DNA of 64,000 nucleotides from an uncultured Arthrobacter sp. (lineage in GTDB: Bacteria > Actinomycetota > Actinomycetes > Actinomycetales > Micrococcaceae), in assembly GCF_947495145.1 (NCBI RefSeq), contig NZ_CANLXP010000005.1, positions 117,673 through 181,672 on the forward strand, given 5' to 3'. Positions 17,525-26,720 of this stretch are shown here, in pieces; position 1 is the stretch's first letter, and each line of letters begins with the position of its first letter. Below the pieces are notes generated by a model, which ran no database searches, was not told where the DNA came from, and saw nothing but the letters and a program-made list of their open reading frames with translations. A program made the position numbers and the translations under genes.

Positions 17525-19447
17525 TCAGAGCCCGCCGAGCGCCTGCGCGATCGGGATTGATGACGCCGCAGCCCACGCCTGCGGACGGCACGACGACGGG
17601 TAGGGAACCGGCGGCCACATCTCGCTCGCCGCATGTCCTGAGAACAGTTCGGGCAACCGCCAGTCAAACCCTTCGGCTGCGCGCAGCAGCCCGTCGGCAA
17701 GGATCGAGGCTTCCGTGATGAAGCCGTCCTTGAGCAGTCCGCTGATGATCATGCCGGTGTCATGGCTCCAGACCGACCCGGCATGGTAGCGAGTGGGCCA
17801 GAAACCGCCGTTGGTGGTGGATACCGTGCGGATTCCGTAGCCGGAGAACATGGTGGGACCCATCAGTCGTGCGGCAACAGCCCGGGCTTCCTCTTCATCG
17901 AGGATGCCGGTACCCAGCAAATGGCCCATGTTGCTGGTGACGCCGTCCACCGGCCGCTTGGACGAATCCAGTGCGATGGCGGGGTAGCGTCCCAACTCGT
18001 CGGTGCACCAGAAAGCAGTCCGGAAACGCTGCTGCAGATCTCCTGCGTACCGCCGCCATTCGTCGCCGCCCCGGCGCCCGAAAGCATCGAGCAGGGCTGC
18101 TCCTCCAACGGCTGCTTCATAGGCGTAACCCTGGACCTCGGCGAGCGCGATGGGCCCGTCAGCAAGCGAGCCGTCATGCCACCGGATGGAGTCTCCGGAG
18201 TCCTTCCAGCCCTGGTTGGCGAGTCCGTGGCCGCTTTCGTCCTTGTACTCAAGGAAACCGTCGCCGTCGGAATCACCGTGATCGCGCAGCCACACCAATG
18301 CTGCCTCCAGATGGTCCAGCAGCGCCTCCACCTGATCCTCGGGCAGCCCCGCCTGCCAGACGTCATGCAGCAGGCAGATCCACAGGGGAGTGGCGTCGAT
18401 GGTGCCGAAATAGACGGGCGGGAGTGACACTCCGGCGTCGCCCTCGGTGAAGGACAGGGTGCCGCGACGGACCTCGTGAAGGATCTTGCCTGGTTGCTCG
18501 GCGGTTTCGGGATCAGTGAAAGCGCCCTGCCGGGAGGCGAGTGCGCGAAGCGTGCTGCCGGCCAGCGAGGTCTCGATCGGCAGGAGCAGCCGTGCCGCAA
18601 TCAGGGAATCCCGCCCGAACATGGTGAAGAACCAGGGGGCGCCGGCAGCAAGGAACGTGTCCTCCGGCTGATTGGCGGCGGCCATGCGCAATCCGTTCAG
18701 GTCCGACACGGACCGCTCAAGCAGACGCTGCAGCGGCGCGCCCTCAACTTCCGGAACCGCGATACCGGGCCCCGACGGCGCCACCATAGGTGCGGCGGCA
18801 TCGGTAACGGCCAGCCGCCAGCCAAGCTCGACGACGCCGCCGGGCTCCACCTCAACCTCCCAGGTAAGGGTGATCCGGCCGCCGTCGTACTGGATGTGGG
18901 CGGCGGGCGCGTCCAGAAGGGCAGTGGTGTCCTGGTCGCGCCAGTTCCATTTGGGGCTGGTCACCGCGAGTTGAGTGGTAGCGGCTGCGCCGGATTTCAC
19001 CTGTTCCATCGGGGTATTGTCCGCATCAAGAACCAGCTGGACTTCCTGCCGGACGGTGAAACTGTAGGCGGACTCGAGGCGAAGATGCTCGGCGACGCCC
19101 TCGGAGTCGGCGGAGCGGGAACGCGTCAGGTACATCAACGGGTCCGCCACCTGCGACTCCACCCGGACGAAGTGCAGGTAATCGACCCGCTGCGCCGAAC
19201 GCACCTGTGTTGAGACCCAATCCGGCTCTGCTCCGTTGACTGTCAGTACCGCGGAGCGGACAACCCGGTCATCTCCGCAGTGGATCCCCTGCGCACCGGA
19301 GTCCCGGATCTGCCCGTGGGGGTCAGCCCATGCCTGGACGGGAGCGCTGAAGACGCCGGTGAGGTTGTGCAGGAAGGGCTGGAGGTACGCCACGGGGTTC
19401 TCCTTGCAGTCTGGTGAGACCGTTATTAGATCGTTCAAATTATTCAT
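17525..19447 (-). CDS. Amylo-alpha-1,6-glucosidase-like / glycogen debranching N-terminal domain protein
   Basis: MNNLNDLITVSPDCKENPVAYLQPFLHNLTGVFSAPVQAWADPHGQIRDSGAQGIHCGDDRVVRSAVLTVNG; WFFTMFGRDSLIAARLLLP; AGSVWSHDTGMIISGL. Confidence 0.87.
   Translation of the reverse strand: MNNLNDLITVSPDCKENPVAYLQPFLHNLTGVFSAPVQAWADPHGQIRDSGAQGIHCGDDRVVRSAVLTVNGAEPDWVSTQVRSAQRVDYLHFVRVESQVADPLMYLTRSRSADSEGVAEHLRLESAYSFTVRQEVQLVLDADNTPMEQVKSGAAATTQLAVTSPKWNWRDQDTTALLDAPAAHIQYDGGRITLTWEVEVEPGGVVELGWRLAVTDAAAPMVAPSGPGIAVPEVEGAPLQRLLERSVSDLNGLRMAAANQPEDTFLAAGAPWFFTMFGRDSLIAARLLLPIETSLAGSTLRALASRQGAFTDPETAEQPGKILHEVRRGTLSFTEGDAGVSLPPVYFGTIDATPLWICLLHDVWQAGLPEDQVEALLDHLEAALVWLRDHGDSDGDGFLEYKDESGHGLANQGWKDSGDSIRWHDGSLADGPIALAEVQGYAYEAAVGGAALLDAFGRRGGDEWRRYAGDLQQRFRTAFWCTDELGRYPAIALDSSKRPVDGVTSNMGHLLGTGILDEEEARAVAARLMGPTMFSGYGIRTVSTTNGGFWPTRYHAGSVWSHDTGMIISGLLKDGFITEASILADGLLRAAEGFDWRLPELFSGHAASEMWPPVPYPSSCRPQAWAAASSIPIAQALGGL
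19426..19439. promoter_or_regulatory. Candidate LacI-family operator O1
   Basis: TTAGATCGTTCAAA; imperfect palindrome with central CG, inside the first codons of the debranching gene. Confidence 0.6.
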
Positions 19448-19476
19448 TGACAACCCTATTTGAACGTTCATATTCT
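19447..19476 (+). promoter_or_regulatory. Candidate sigma-70-type promoter of the lacI gene
   Basis: TTGACA (19447-19452), 18-nt spacer, TATTCT (19471-19476). Confidence 0.65.
19459..19472. promoter_or_regulatory. Candidate LacI-family operator O2
   Basis: TTTGAACGTTCATA containing perfect palindrome TGAACGTTCA, within the promoter spacer; centre 33 bp from O1. Confidence 0.75.
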
Positions 19477-19516
19477 GTAAATATCCCGTCGTCGTGAGCA
19501 TCAGGAAAGGAACAGC

Positions 19517-20563
19517 ATGTCAAAGGCCACGCTGGTCAGCCTCGCTGAATCCCTCGGCGTCTCGCGGCAAACGATTTCCAACGTGATCAACGCGCCGCAC
19601 CGGGTGAAGCCCGAGACAAGGCTTCGCGTCCAGCATGCGATTGCAGAGAGCGGTTACCGGCCCAGCGCCGCAGCCCGGCAATTGCGCACACGGCGCTCCA
19701 TGAACCTGGGCATCCGCATGATGCCGGTGATCGACGGAATCAACGGATCAATCCTTGACCGGTTCCTGCACGCGCTCACCGAGGCCGCGCAGCAGGAGGG
19801 CTACCGGATCACACTGTTCTGCGCGGACTCGGATTCCGGCGAAATCCGCCAATACGAGGAGCTGCAGAAGGTTGCAGACCTCGACGGCTTTGTGCTTACG
19901 GGCACGCACTACGGCGATGAGCGCACTGCGTGGCTGCTGGAGCACGACGTGCCGTTCGCCGCCTTCGGTCGCCCGTGGAGCAGCATTGAGGATCCATTCA
20001 CCTCCAGTCACCCCTGGGTGGATGTCGACGGCGGCGCCGGAACCGAGCAAGCTACGCGCACCCTGATCGGGCAGGGGCATACCGCAGTCGGCTTCGTCGG
20101 CTGGCCCGCCGGGTCCGGTGCCGGCGATGACCGCCGCGCGGGCTGGTCCCGCGCCATGCACGCTGCCGGACTTCCCACTGACACCCTCGATATCCAGGCC
20201 GACGACGGCGTCCCCGCCGGGGCGCAAGGCGCCGAACGACTCGCATCCCGCGGGGCGACGGCGCTGGTGTGCGCGAGCGACTCCCTGGCACTCGGAGCCA
20301 CAGTGAAGCTGAGGCAGTTGCTTCCGGCGCAGTCCTCGCCCGCAGTAATCGGATTCGATGACACACCGGTGGCTGCCGCCGTCGGGCTCTCAAGCGTTTC
20401 CCAGCCCACTGAGGACGCAGCGCGGCACATCATTGCCGTCCTCGCCCACCAGTTGGCCGGGCGCAATTCCCCTGCGGGGGACGAAGCGCCGGCACCGGAG
20501 CGGCATCTCCTGCTGCCGCCGACCCTGATCCAGCGCACCCCGTACTCCTTCAGCAGCACCTGA
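19517..20563 (+). CDS. LacI family transcriptional regulator
   Basis: MSKATLVSLAESLGVSRQTISNVINAPHRVKPETRLRVQHAIAESGYRPSAAARQLRTRRS. Confidence 0.95.
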   Translation: MSKATLVSLAESLGVSRQTISNVINAPHRVKPETRLRVQHAIAESGYRPSAAARQLRTRRSMNLGIRMMPVIDGINGSILDRFLHALTEAAQQEGYRITLFCADSDSGEIRQYEELQKVADLDGFVLTGTHYGDERTAWLLEHDVPFAAFGRPWSSIEDPFTSSHPWVDVDGGAGTEQATRTLIGQGHTAVGFVGWPAGSGAGDDRRAGWSRAMHAAGLPTDTLDIQADDGVPAGAQGAERLASRGATALVCASDSLALGATVKLRQLLPAQSSPAVIGFDDTPVAAAVGLSSVSQPTEDAARHIIAVLAHQLAGRNSPAGDEAPAPERHLLLPPTLIQRTPYSFSST

Positions 20564-20606
20564 CCAACTCCCCACAAAGAAGAATCAACACAAGAGGAAT
20601 CAGACA

Positions 20607-21857
20607 ATGAAGACTGGAAATCCCAGACGGCGGCTGGCCGTCGCCATCACTGCAGCATCGATGCTCACCCTCACCGCCTGTGGAGGCTCGGGCTTCGACG
20701 AATCCGCCGAGGAAGGCGGCGGTCAGGCCGAAGCAACGGACGCGCCCGTCAGCGTCCTGATCGGTTCATCGGGTGATGCCGAGACCGAGGCCGTCACTGC
20801 GGCTGTCGACGCCTGGGCCAGCGAGTCCGGTGTGGAAGCCTCTGTCATCGCAGCGTCCGACCTCACGCAGCAGCTCAGCCAGGGCTTTGCGTCCGGTGAG
20901 CCGGCGGATGTCTTCTACCTGTCCACGGACGCGTTCGCCGGGTATGCCGCCAATGGCTCGCTCGAGCCCTACGGAGAGGACCTGGAGAACAAGGACGACT
21001 ACTACCCGGCCCTCCGTGAGGCCTTCACCTATGAGGACCAGCTCTACTGCGCACCCAAGGACTTCTCCACACTGGGCCTTGTGATCAACAGCGCCATGTG
21101 GGAGGAAGCCGGGCTCACGGAGGATGACATCCCGACCACCTGGGATGGACTGGCCACAGTGGCCGAACAGCTCACCACGGAGGAAACCGTCGGTCTGGGG
21201 TTCAGCCCCGAGTTCCAACGGCTCGGCGTCTTCACCGCACAGGCCGGAGGCGGCCTCGTCACCGACGGCGAAGCGACAGTTGCCAGCGAAGAGAACGTCG
21301 AGGCACTGAGCTACGCCAAGCAGATGATGACGGACGGCGTTGCCGCCTACTCCTCCGACCTCGGCGCGGGCTGGGGCGGCGAAGCGTTCGGCAAGGGCCT
21401 GGCCGCCATGGTGATCGAGGGTAACTGGATTGCCGGCGCCATGACCAATGACTTCCCCGACGTCGAATACCAGATCGCCGAGCTTCCGGAAGGCCCCGGC
21501 GGCAAGGGCACGCTTCAGTTCACCAACTGCTGGGGTATCGCCGCAGACAGCGACAACATCGAGGGCGCCAAGGCGCTGGTGGAGCACCTGACCACCCCGG
21601 AGAGTCAACTGGGCTTCGCGGAAGCATTCGGTGTCATGCCGTCGCTCCAGTCGGTGGCCGGTGACTGGGCCGAGCAGTACCCCGAACTGGCGCCGTTCAT
21701 CGCCGGCGGCGAATACGCGCAAAACCTGCCTGCGCAACAGGGCGCCGCCGACGTGCTGGCGGAACTGAACTCGCAGCTCGAGTCCCTCGAGTCTTCAGAG
21801 CCGCAGGCAATCCTTGAGTCGGTGCAGCCGCTCATGGAATCCGTAGTTACGCAGTAG
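20607..21857 (+). CDS. Sugar ABC transporter extracellular solute-binding lipoprotein
   Basis: Lipobox LTLTACGGS; VSVLIGSSGDAETEAVTAAVDAWASESGVEASVIAASDLTQQLSQGFASGEPADVFYLSTDAF. Confidence 0.93.
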   Translation: MKTGNPRRRLAVAITAASMLTLTACGGSGFDESAEEGGGQAEATDAPVSVLIGSSGDAETEAVTAAVDAWASESGVEASVIAASDLTQQLSQGFASGEPADVFYLSTDAFAGYAANGSLEPYGEDLENKDDYYPALREAFTYEDQLYCAPKDFSTLGLVINSAMWEEAGLTEDDIPTTWDGLATVAEQLTTEETVGLGFSPEFQRLGVFTAQAGGGLVTDGEATVASEENVEALSYAKQMMTDGVAAYSSDLGAGWGGEAFGKGLAAMVIEGNWIAGAMTNDFPDVEYQIAELPEGPGGKGTLQFTNCWGIAADSDNIEGAKALVEHLTTPESQLGFAEAFGVMPSLQSVAGDWAEQYPELAPFIAGGEYAQNLPAQQGAADVLAELNSQLESLESSEPQAILESVQPLMESVVTQ

Positions 21858-21871
21858 CGCCCTTCCAACCA

Positions 21872-21903
21872 CAGGCGGCGCCCCGGTGCAGGGGCGCCGC
21901 CTG
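21872..21903 (+). other. Intercistronic stem-loop between SBP and permease genes
   Basis: caggcggcgcccc-ggtgca-ggggcgccgcctg, 13-bp perfect stem. Confidence 0.8.
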
Positions 21904-21940
21904 CGGAACCTCCAGCGAACAGACCAGACAGAGGTGACCA

Positions 21941-23113
21941 GTGCCATCCACCCCAGCATCCGCTCAGCAAGCAGCCGGACCGGCCACCCGCAGCAAGAGG
22001 AGCATCCGCGGCAAGCAAGGGCTCGCCGGCTGGCTTTTCATCACGCCCATCATCCTGATTCTCGGGCTGTTCCTCGTGATCCCCGTACTTATGGCAGCCT
22101 GGGTCAGCGTCTCGGACTGGACCGGCCGGGGCAGTCCCTTCTCCGGGACAGTTGACTTCGTCGGCGCCGAAAACTACTCGGCCATCCTCGGCGGCGAGGG
22201 ACTGACAGGACGGGATTTCGGTACTTCCATTCGGAACAACCTGTACTACGTCCTCTTGGTTGTCCCGCTGCAGACCGCGCTCTCCCTCTTCCTCGCGGTC
22301 ATGGTGAACCGGCAGATCCTCCGGGGCAGGGGATTCTTCCGCACTGCTTTCTACTTCCCGTCAGTGACCAGCTCGGTGGCGATCACGGTGCTCTGGCTTT
22401 TTCTGTTCAGCGCAACGGGCGTGGTCAACAAGTTCCTGTCCTTTTTCGCGATCGAGGGGCCCAACTGGTTTCAGGATCCTCGCGGCGTCCTGCACATCCT
22501 GTTCGGACTCATCGGGATCGACCGCGCGCCGGCCGCCCTGCAGGACCCGGCGTTCCTGGGCATCAGTAGCTGGGAATGGCTGGCCGGGCCATCGGTCGCC
22601 ATGTCGGCCTTCGTTCTGATGGCGATCTTCACCACCTCGGGAACCTTCATGCTTCTCTTCATCGCGGCGCTGCAGAATATCAGCGGCGAGGTGCAGGAGG
22701 CCGCCATGATGGATGGCACCACCGGGTGGCAGCGCTTCTGGAGCGTCACCCTGCCGATGCTGAGGCCCACGCTCTTCACCGTGCTGACGCTGGGCCTCAT
22801 CGGCACCTGGCAGGTATTCGACCAGATTTACACGGGCACCCAGGGCGGGCCCGCCAAAACAACGCTGACTCCTGCCTACCTGTCCTTCAATTCCGCCTTC
22901 GTGGACCAGCAGTGGGGAGTCGGTGCCGCCATCGCCTTCGTGCTCTTCGCGATCATCGTTGTCCTCACCCTGCTTCAGCGCTGGGCACTGCAGGAACGCG
23001 ATGTTCCACGACGTCGACGCATGGTGCCCGCAGGAGTCAGCGCCGGATCCAGCGCGGCAGCTGCACCCGGCACAATCGCGCCCAACAACGAGAAGAGGCG
23101 GTCCAAACGATGA
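21941..23113 (+). CDS. Sugar ABC transporter permease (MalF/UgpA type)
   Basis: EAAMMDGTTGWQRFWSVTLPMLRPTLFTVLTLGLIGTWQVFDQIY EAA motif. Confidence 0.93.
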   Translation: MPSTPASAQQAAGPATRSKRSIRGKQGLAGWLFITPIILILGLFLVIPVLMAAWVSVSDWTGRGSPFSGTVDFVGAENYSAILGGEGLTGRDFGTSIRNNLYYVLLVVPLQTALSLFLAVMVNRQILRGRGFFRTAFYFPSVTSSVAITVLWLFLFSATGVVNKFLSFFAIEGPNWFQDPRGVLHILFGLIGIDRAPAALQDPAFLGISSWEWLAGPSVAMSAFVLMAIFTTSGTFMLLFIAALQNISGEVQEAAMMDGTTGWQRFWSVTLPMLRPTLFTVLTLGLIGTWQVFDQIYTGTQGGPAKTTLTPAYLSFNSAFVDQQWGVGAAIAFVLFAIIVVLTLLQRWALQERDVPRRRRMVPAGVSAGSSAAAAPGTIAPNNEKRRSKR

Positions 23114-24003
23114 GCACCGCAACCGTGCCAGCCTCGGCATCGGCAAACCGCCGCCGTCCAGTTACACCTGCCCGCCGCAAGAAGATACGCGGGGCATGGA
23201 TCACTTATCTGATCCTGATCGCGCTGGCAATCGTCTATATTTTCCCTTTCCTGGTGCAGGTGGCCACGTCCTTCAAGACGGAGCCTGAAGCGGCGCAGAA
23301 CCCGCTGGGACTCGTTCCGCAGAATTGGTCAGTGGCGGCCTATGAGGGGCTCTTCGCGAATTCGGACTTCCCGCTGTGGGGAATGAACTCCTTCATCGTG
23401 ACCGTGTTCGTGACTCTCGGCAGGGTCTTCTTCAACTCGCTGGCCGGCTACGCGCTGGCCCGGATCCCGTTCCGGGGGCGCGGACTGGTGTTCGCACTGC
23501 TGGTCGCCGTGATGGCGGTGCCCGGTGTCGTCCTGCTTATCCCGAAGTTCCTTGTGATCAATCAGCTGGGCATTTACGACTCATATGCCGGCATGATTCT
23601 GCCGCTGCTGGCCGACGCAGCGGGCGTCTTCATCATGAAGAACTTCTTTGAGTCCATCCCGGCCAGTGTCGAGGAGCAGGCGCGGATTGACGGCGCCGGA
23701 ACCTTCCGGACCTTCTGGTCCGTGGTGCTGCCGATGGCGCGGCCGGCCGTCATGACGATTGTGATCCTGTCCTTCCAGGGATCCTGGAACGAGCTGAACC
23801 ACTTCATCATCTCAACTCAGGATCCTGCGCTGACCACCCTGACAAAGGGCGTTGCTCAGCTCGCCTCGGGCGCGCTGAGCCAGGGAACGCAATATCCGCT
23901 CAAGCTCGCAGCGGCAGCCCTCATGACCGTGCCGGTGGCGATAGTGTTCTTCATCTTCCAGAAGCGAATCATGAATGCTTCGGCCGGTGCGGTGAAGGAG
24001 TAA
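23110..24003 (+). CDS. Carbohydrate ABC transporter permease (MalG/UgpE type)
   Basis: ATGA overlap with upstream gene; EEQARIDGAGTFRTFWSVVLPMARPAVMTIVILSFQGSWNELNHF EAA motif. Confidence 0.93.
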   Translation: MSTATVPASASANRRRPVTPARRKKIRGAWITYLILIALAIVYIFPFLVQVATSFKTEPEAAQNPLGLVPQNWSVAAYEGLFANSDFPLWGMNSFIVTVFVTLGRVFFNSLAGYALARIPFRGRGLVFALLVAVMAVPGVVLLIPKFLVINQLGIYDSYAGMILPLLADAAGVFIMKNFFESIPASVEEQARIDGAGTFRTFWSVVLPMARPAVMTIVILSFQGSWNELNHFIISTQDPALTTLTKGVAQLASGALSQGTQYPLKLAAAALMTVPVAIVFFIFQKRIMNASAGAVKE

Positions 24004-24022
24004 TCGGCTGAAGAGCGAGTTC

Positions 24023-25057
24023 TCAGCGGCCGGGACGCAGGCTGGGGGAGCCGTGCACGCCCGCGCCGCCCGCCAGTCCGTCGATCACCTCACGCATCGC
24101 TGCAACCGAGGATCGTGTTGGCTCCCAGCCGAGCAGTGTGCGTGCGCGGTCAGTGTTCATGACTGGTGCCTGCGAAGCCATGTCGATCCAGCCGGGATCC
24201 GTCGCCTGGATGTGCAGCGCCCAGGAGGCGGCGACCGCTGCACGCAGCACGGGGACCGGCAGGTCGAAGACGCGCTTGGCGCCAAGCAGCCCGCCCAATA
24301 GGCGAGGTGTCAGAACTGGATTCGCAGCGATATTGAACGGTCCTGAGGCTCGCTGGTCGATAATCCGCCAGTATGCGTCCGCCATGTCAGCGGCGTGCAC
24401 CGCCTGAAACACGAGCTTCGAAGGGATCGGGAGGATGGGCAGGCTCAGCTTGTTGAGAATGGATTTCGGAATGAGCGGGCCGAGGAAGTAGCGCCCTATT
24501 TCCTCACCGGCGTCTGCCTGGAAAATGAGCCCTGGACGGACCCTGGCCACGGGGATTTCCGGGAAATCACGTTCGAAAGCATCCAGCAGGTCCTCCTGCT
24601 CGGCCTTGTGGCGGCTGTAGTGGGAAGTCGCAATTCCGCCGGTGGGCCAATCCTCGGTCACTACCTGATCCTTGCGTGCCGGGCTGTACGCCCCGACCGA
24701 GGACGCGCAAACAAAGTGCCGAACACCGGCGTCAGCGGCGGCGTGCAAAGCATTTTCCGTGCCTGTCACGTTGGTGCGGTGCATCGCCTCCTCATCGCGG
24801 TTGGGCTGAATGGCCCATGCAAGATGCACGACGGCGTCGGCCCCCTGCAGCGCGGAGGTGAGCTTTTCGCGGCCGGCATCAGTGCCGACGTCGGCGGTGT
24901 GCCACTCGACACCGTTGTAGGGCGGGTGGTCCTGGGACGGCTGCCGACGGGAAATGCCCACCAGTTCAATGGCAGGATTCTCCGTGCGGGCCTGCTGGAG
25001 CCGACGAAGGAGCGCCGTGCCCACGTTGCCGGTTGCTCCGATAACAGCGATGCGCAT
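24023..25057 (-). CDS. NAD-dependent epimerase/dehydratase family (extended SDR)
   Basis: MRIAVIGATGNVGTALLRRLQQ; VVHLAWAIQPNRDEEAMHRTNVTGTENALHAAADAGVRHFVCASSVGAY. Confidence 0.9.
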   Translation of the reverse strand: MRIAVIGATGNVGTALLRRLQQARTENPAIELVGISRRQPSQDHPPYNGVEWHTADVGTDAGREKLTSALQGADAVVHLAWAIQPNRDEEAMHRTNVTGTENALHAAADAGVRHFVCASSVGAYSPARKDQVVTEDWPTGGIATSHYSRHKAEQEDLLDAFERDFPEIPVARVRPGLIFQADAGEEIGRYFLGPLIPKSILNKLSLPILPIPSKLVFQAVHAADMADAYWRIIDQRASGPFNIAANPVLTPRLLGGLLGAKRVFDLPVPVLRAAVAASWALHIQATDPGWIDMASQAPVMNTDRARTLLGWEPTRSSVAAMREVIDGLAGGAGVHGSPSLRPGR

Positions 25058-25179
25058 GTGGAACCCTTCGTATTGATGTGGCGGCCTGAAAACCACACTA
25101 AACGGTCGTCTACTTATTGCAATAGTAAGCATCCTTATGGTTCGGTTGGGGGAGGCAATTCTGAACCGGAGGTAGAAAC

Positions 25180-26283
25180 GTGACCACAAAAGACCCCGCG
25201 AAGGCGGATTCGGCGGAGGAAGCCACTCAGGCCAAGGCAGCTTCGAGCCCGCACCCCGATGATTCCCGCAAGCCTGACGCTCCCACTGACATCGCAAAAC
25301 CTGCCTGGGGCTACGTTTTCAAACGGACCCTCAACGAGTTCGGCAAGGACCAGTGCACCGATCTCGCCGCAGCCCTGACCTATTACGCCGTGCTGGCGAT
25401 TTTCCCTGCGCTCCTGGCCCTCGTATCGGTTCTGGGATTCTTCGGACAGGCAGAGTCGACGACGGGCACCGTACTCAACATCCTGGGCAACGTTTCCTCA
25501 AGCGCTGAGACAACACTGGAACCGGTCATCACTCAGTTGGCGTCGTCCGAGACCGCGGGCCTGACCTTCGTCATCGGCCTTCTCGGTGCCCTGTGGTCCG
25601 CCTCGGGGTTCGTCAACGCATTCTCTCGCGCAATGAACCGGGTCTACGAAGTCGAGGAGGGGCGCTCGTTCTTCAAGCTGCGCCCGGTTATGCTGCTGAT
25701 CACCGTCGTCGTGCTGCTCCTGGTGGTCCTGATGGCGCTGCTGCTGATTCTCTCCGGGCCAGTGGCCGAAGCTATCGGTGGCGCAATCGGCCTCGGGTCA
25801 ACGGCCCTGACCATCTGGAACATTGCCAAGTGGCCGGTCATGGTGTTCTTCGCCGTGTTGATGATTGCAGTGCTGTACTACGGCACCCCTAACGTGCAGC
25901 AGCCCAAGTTCAAGTGGGTGAGCGTCGGATCGATCATCGCGCTCCTGGTTCTTGCCCTCACAACGCTGGCGTTCTCCTTCTACGTCTCCAACTTCGGCAG
26001 CTACCAGCAGACCTACGGCGCTATCGCCGGTGTCATCATCTTCCTGCTGTGGCTGTGGCTGGCGAATCTGTCGCTGCTGTTCGGTGCTGAGTTCGATGCC
26101 GAGCTGGAGCGAGGCCGCGAACTGCAGGCCGGAATCGAGGCAGAAGAGACAGTGCAGCTTCCGCCACGGGACACCAAGGCGGCGGACAAGAAACGGGACA
26201 AGCAGATTGGGCTCGTCGACAAGGGCCGCGAACTGCGTCGGAAATACGGCCGCGACCGTGACGCACGAGGAGGGAACAAGTGA
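25180..26283 (+). CDS. YihY/virulence factor BrkB family membrane protein
   Basis: FKRTLNEFGKDQCTDLAAALTYYAVLAIFPALLALVSVLGFFG; FKWVSVGSIIALLVLALTTLAFSFYVSNFGSYQQTYGAIAGVIIFLLWLWLANLSLLFGAEFDAELER. Confidence 0.95.
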   Translation: MTTKDPAKADSAEEATQAKAASSPHPDDSRKPDAPTDIAKPAWGYVFKRTLNEFGKDQCTDLAAALTYYAVLAIFPALLALVSVLGFFGQAESTTGTVLNILGNVSSSAETTLEPVITQLASSETAGLTFVIGLLGALWSASGFVNAFSRAMNRVYEVEEGRSFFKLRPVMLLITVVVLLLVVLMALLLILSGPVAEAIGGAIGLGSTALTIWNIAKWPVMVFFAVLMIAVLYYGTPNVQQPKFKWVSVGSIIALLVLALTTLAFSFYVSNFGSYQQTYGAIAGVIIFLLWLWLANLSLLFGAEFDAELERGRELQAGIEAEETVQLPPRDTKAADKKRDKQIGLVDKGRELRRKYGRDRDARGGNK

Positions 26284-26711
26284 TGACGCACATCGCAGAC
26301 ATGATCATTGCCCACCCCCGGCCTTCCGGCCATGTTCAGGCCGGTGACCTGGCAGCCACCATCGAAGCGTGCCTGGACTGCGTGGCCTCCTGTGGAAGCT
26401 GTGCGGACGCCTGCCTCGGTGAGGAGGGCATCGAGGACCTTCGGCACTGCATCCGGACCGACCAGGACTGCGCGGACATCTGCCTTGCCACTGCCCGGAT
26501 GCTGCAGCGCCAGGGAGGGCATCATCCTGCCGTGTTGGTGCCGCTGCTTGAGGCATGCCTGCAGGCCTGCCGAAACTGTGCCGGAGAGTGTGAGCGCCAT
26601 GCCTCCATGCACGACCACTGCAGGATCTGCGCGGAGGCCTGCCGCCGCTGCGAAGCTTCCTGCTCCGCGCTGCTCGAAAGCCTGCGCAGCAGCGGTGCGG
26701 TGGACCGCTAG
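26280..26711 (+). CDS. Cys-rich four-helix bundle copper-binding protein (DUF326/Csp-like)
   Basis: Repeated Cys pattern CLDCVASCGSCADAC...DCADIC...CLQACRNCAGECERHASMHDHCRICAEACRRCEASC. Confidence 0.88.
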   Translation: MMTHIADMIIAHPRPSGHVQAGDLAATIEACLDCVASCGSCADACLGEEGIEDLRHCIRTDQDCADICLATARMLQRQGGHHPAVLVPLLEACLQACRNCAGECERHASMHDHCRICAEACRRCEASCSALLESLRSSGAVDR

Positions 26712-26720
26712 GGTGACACC

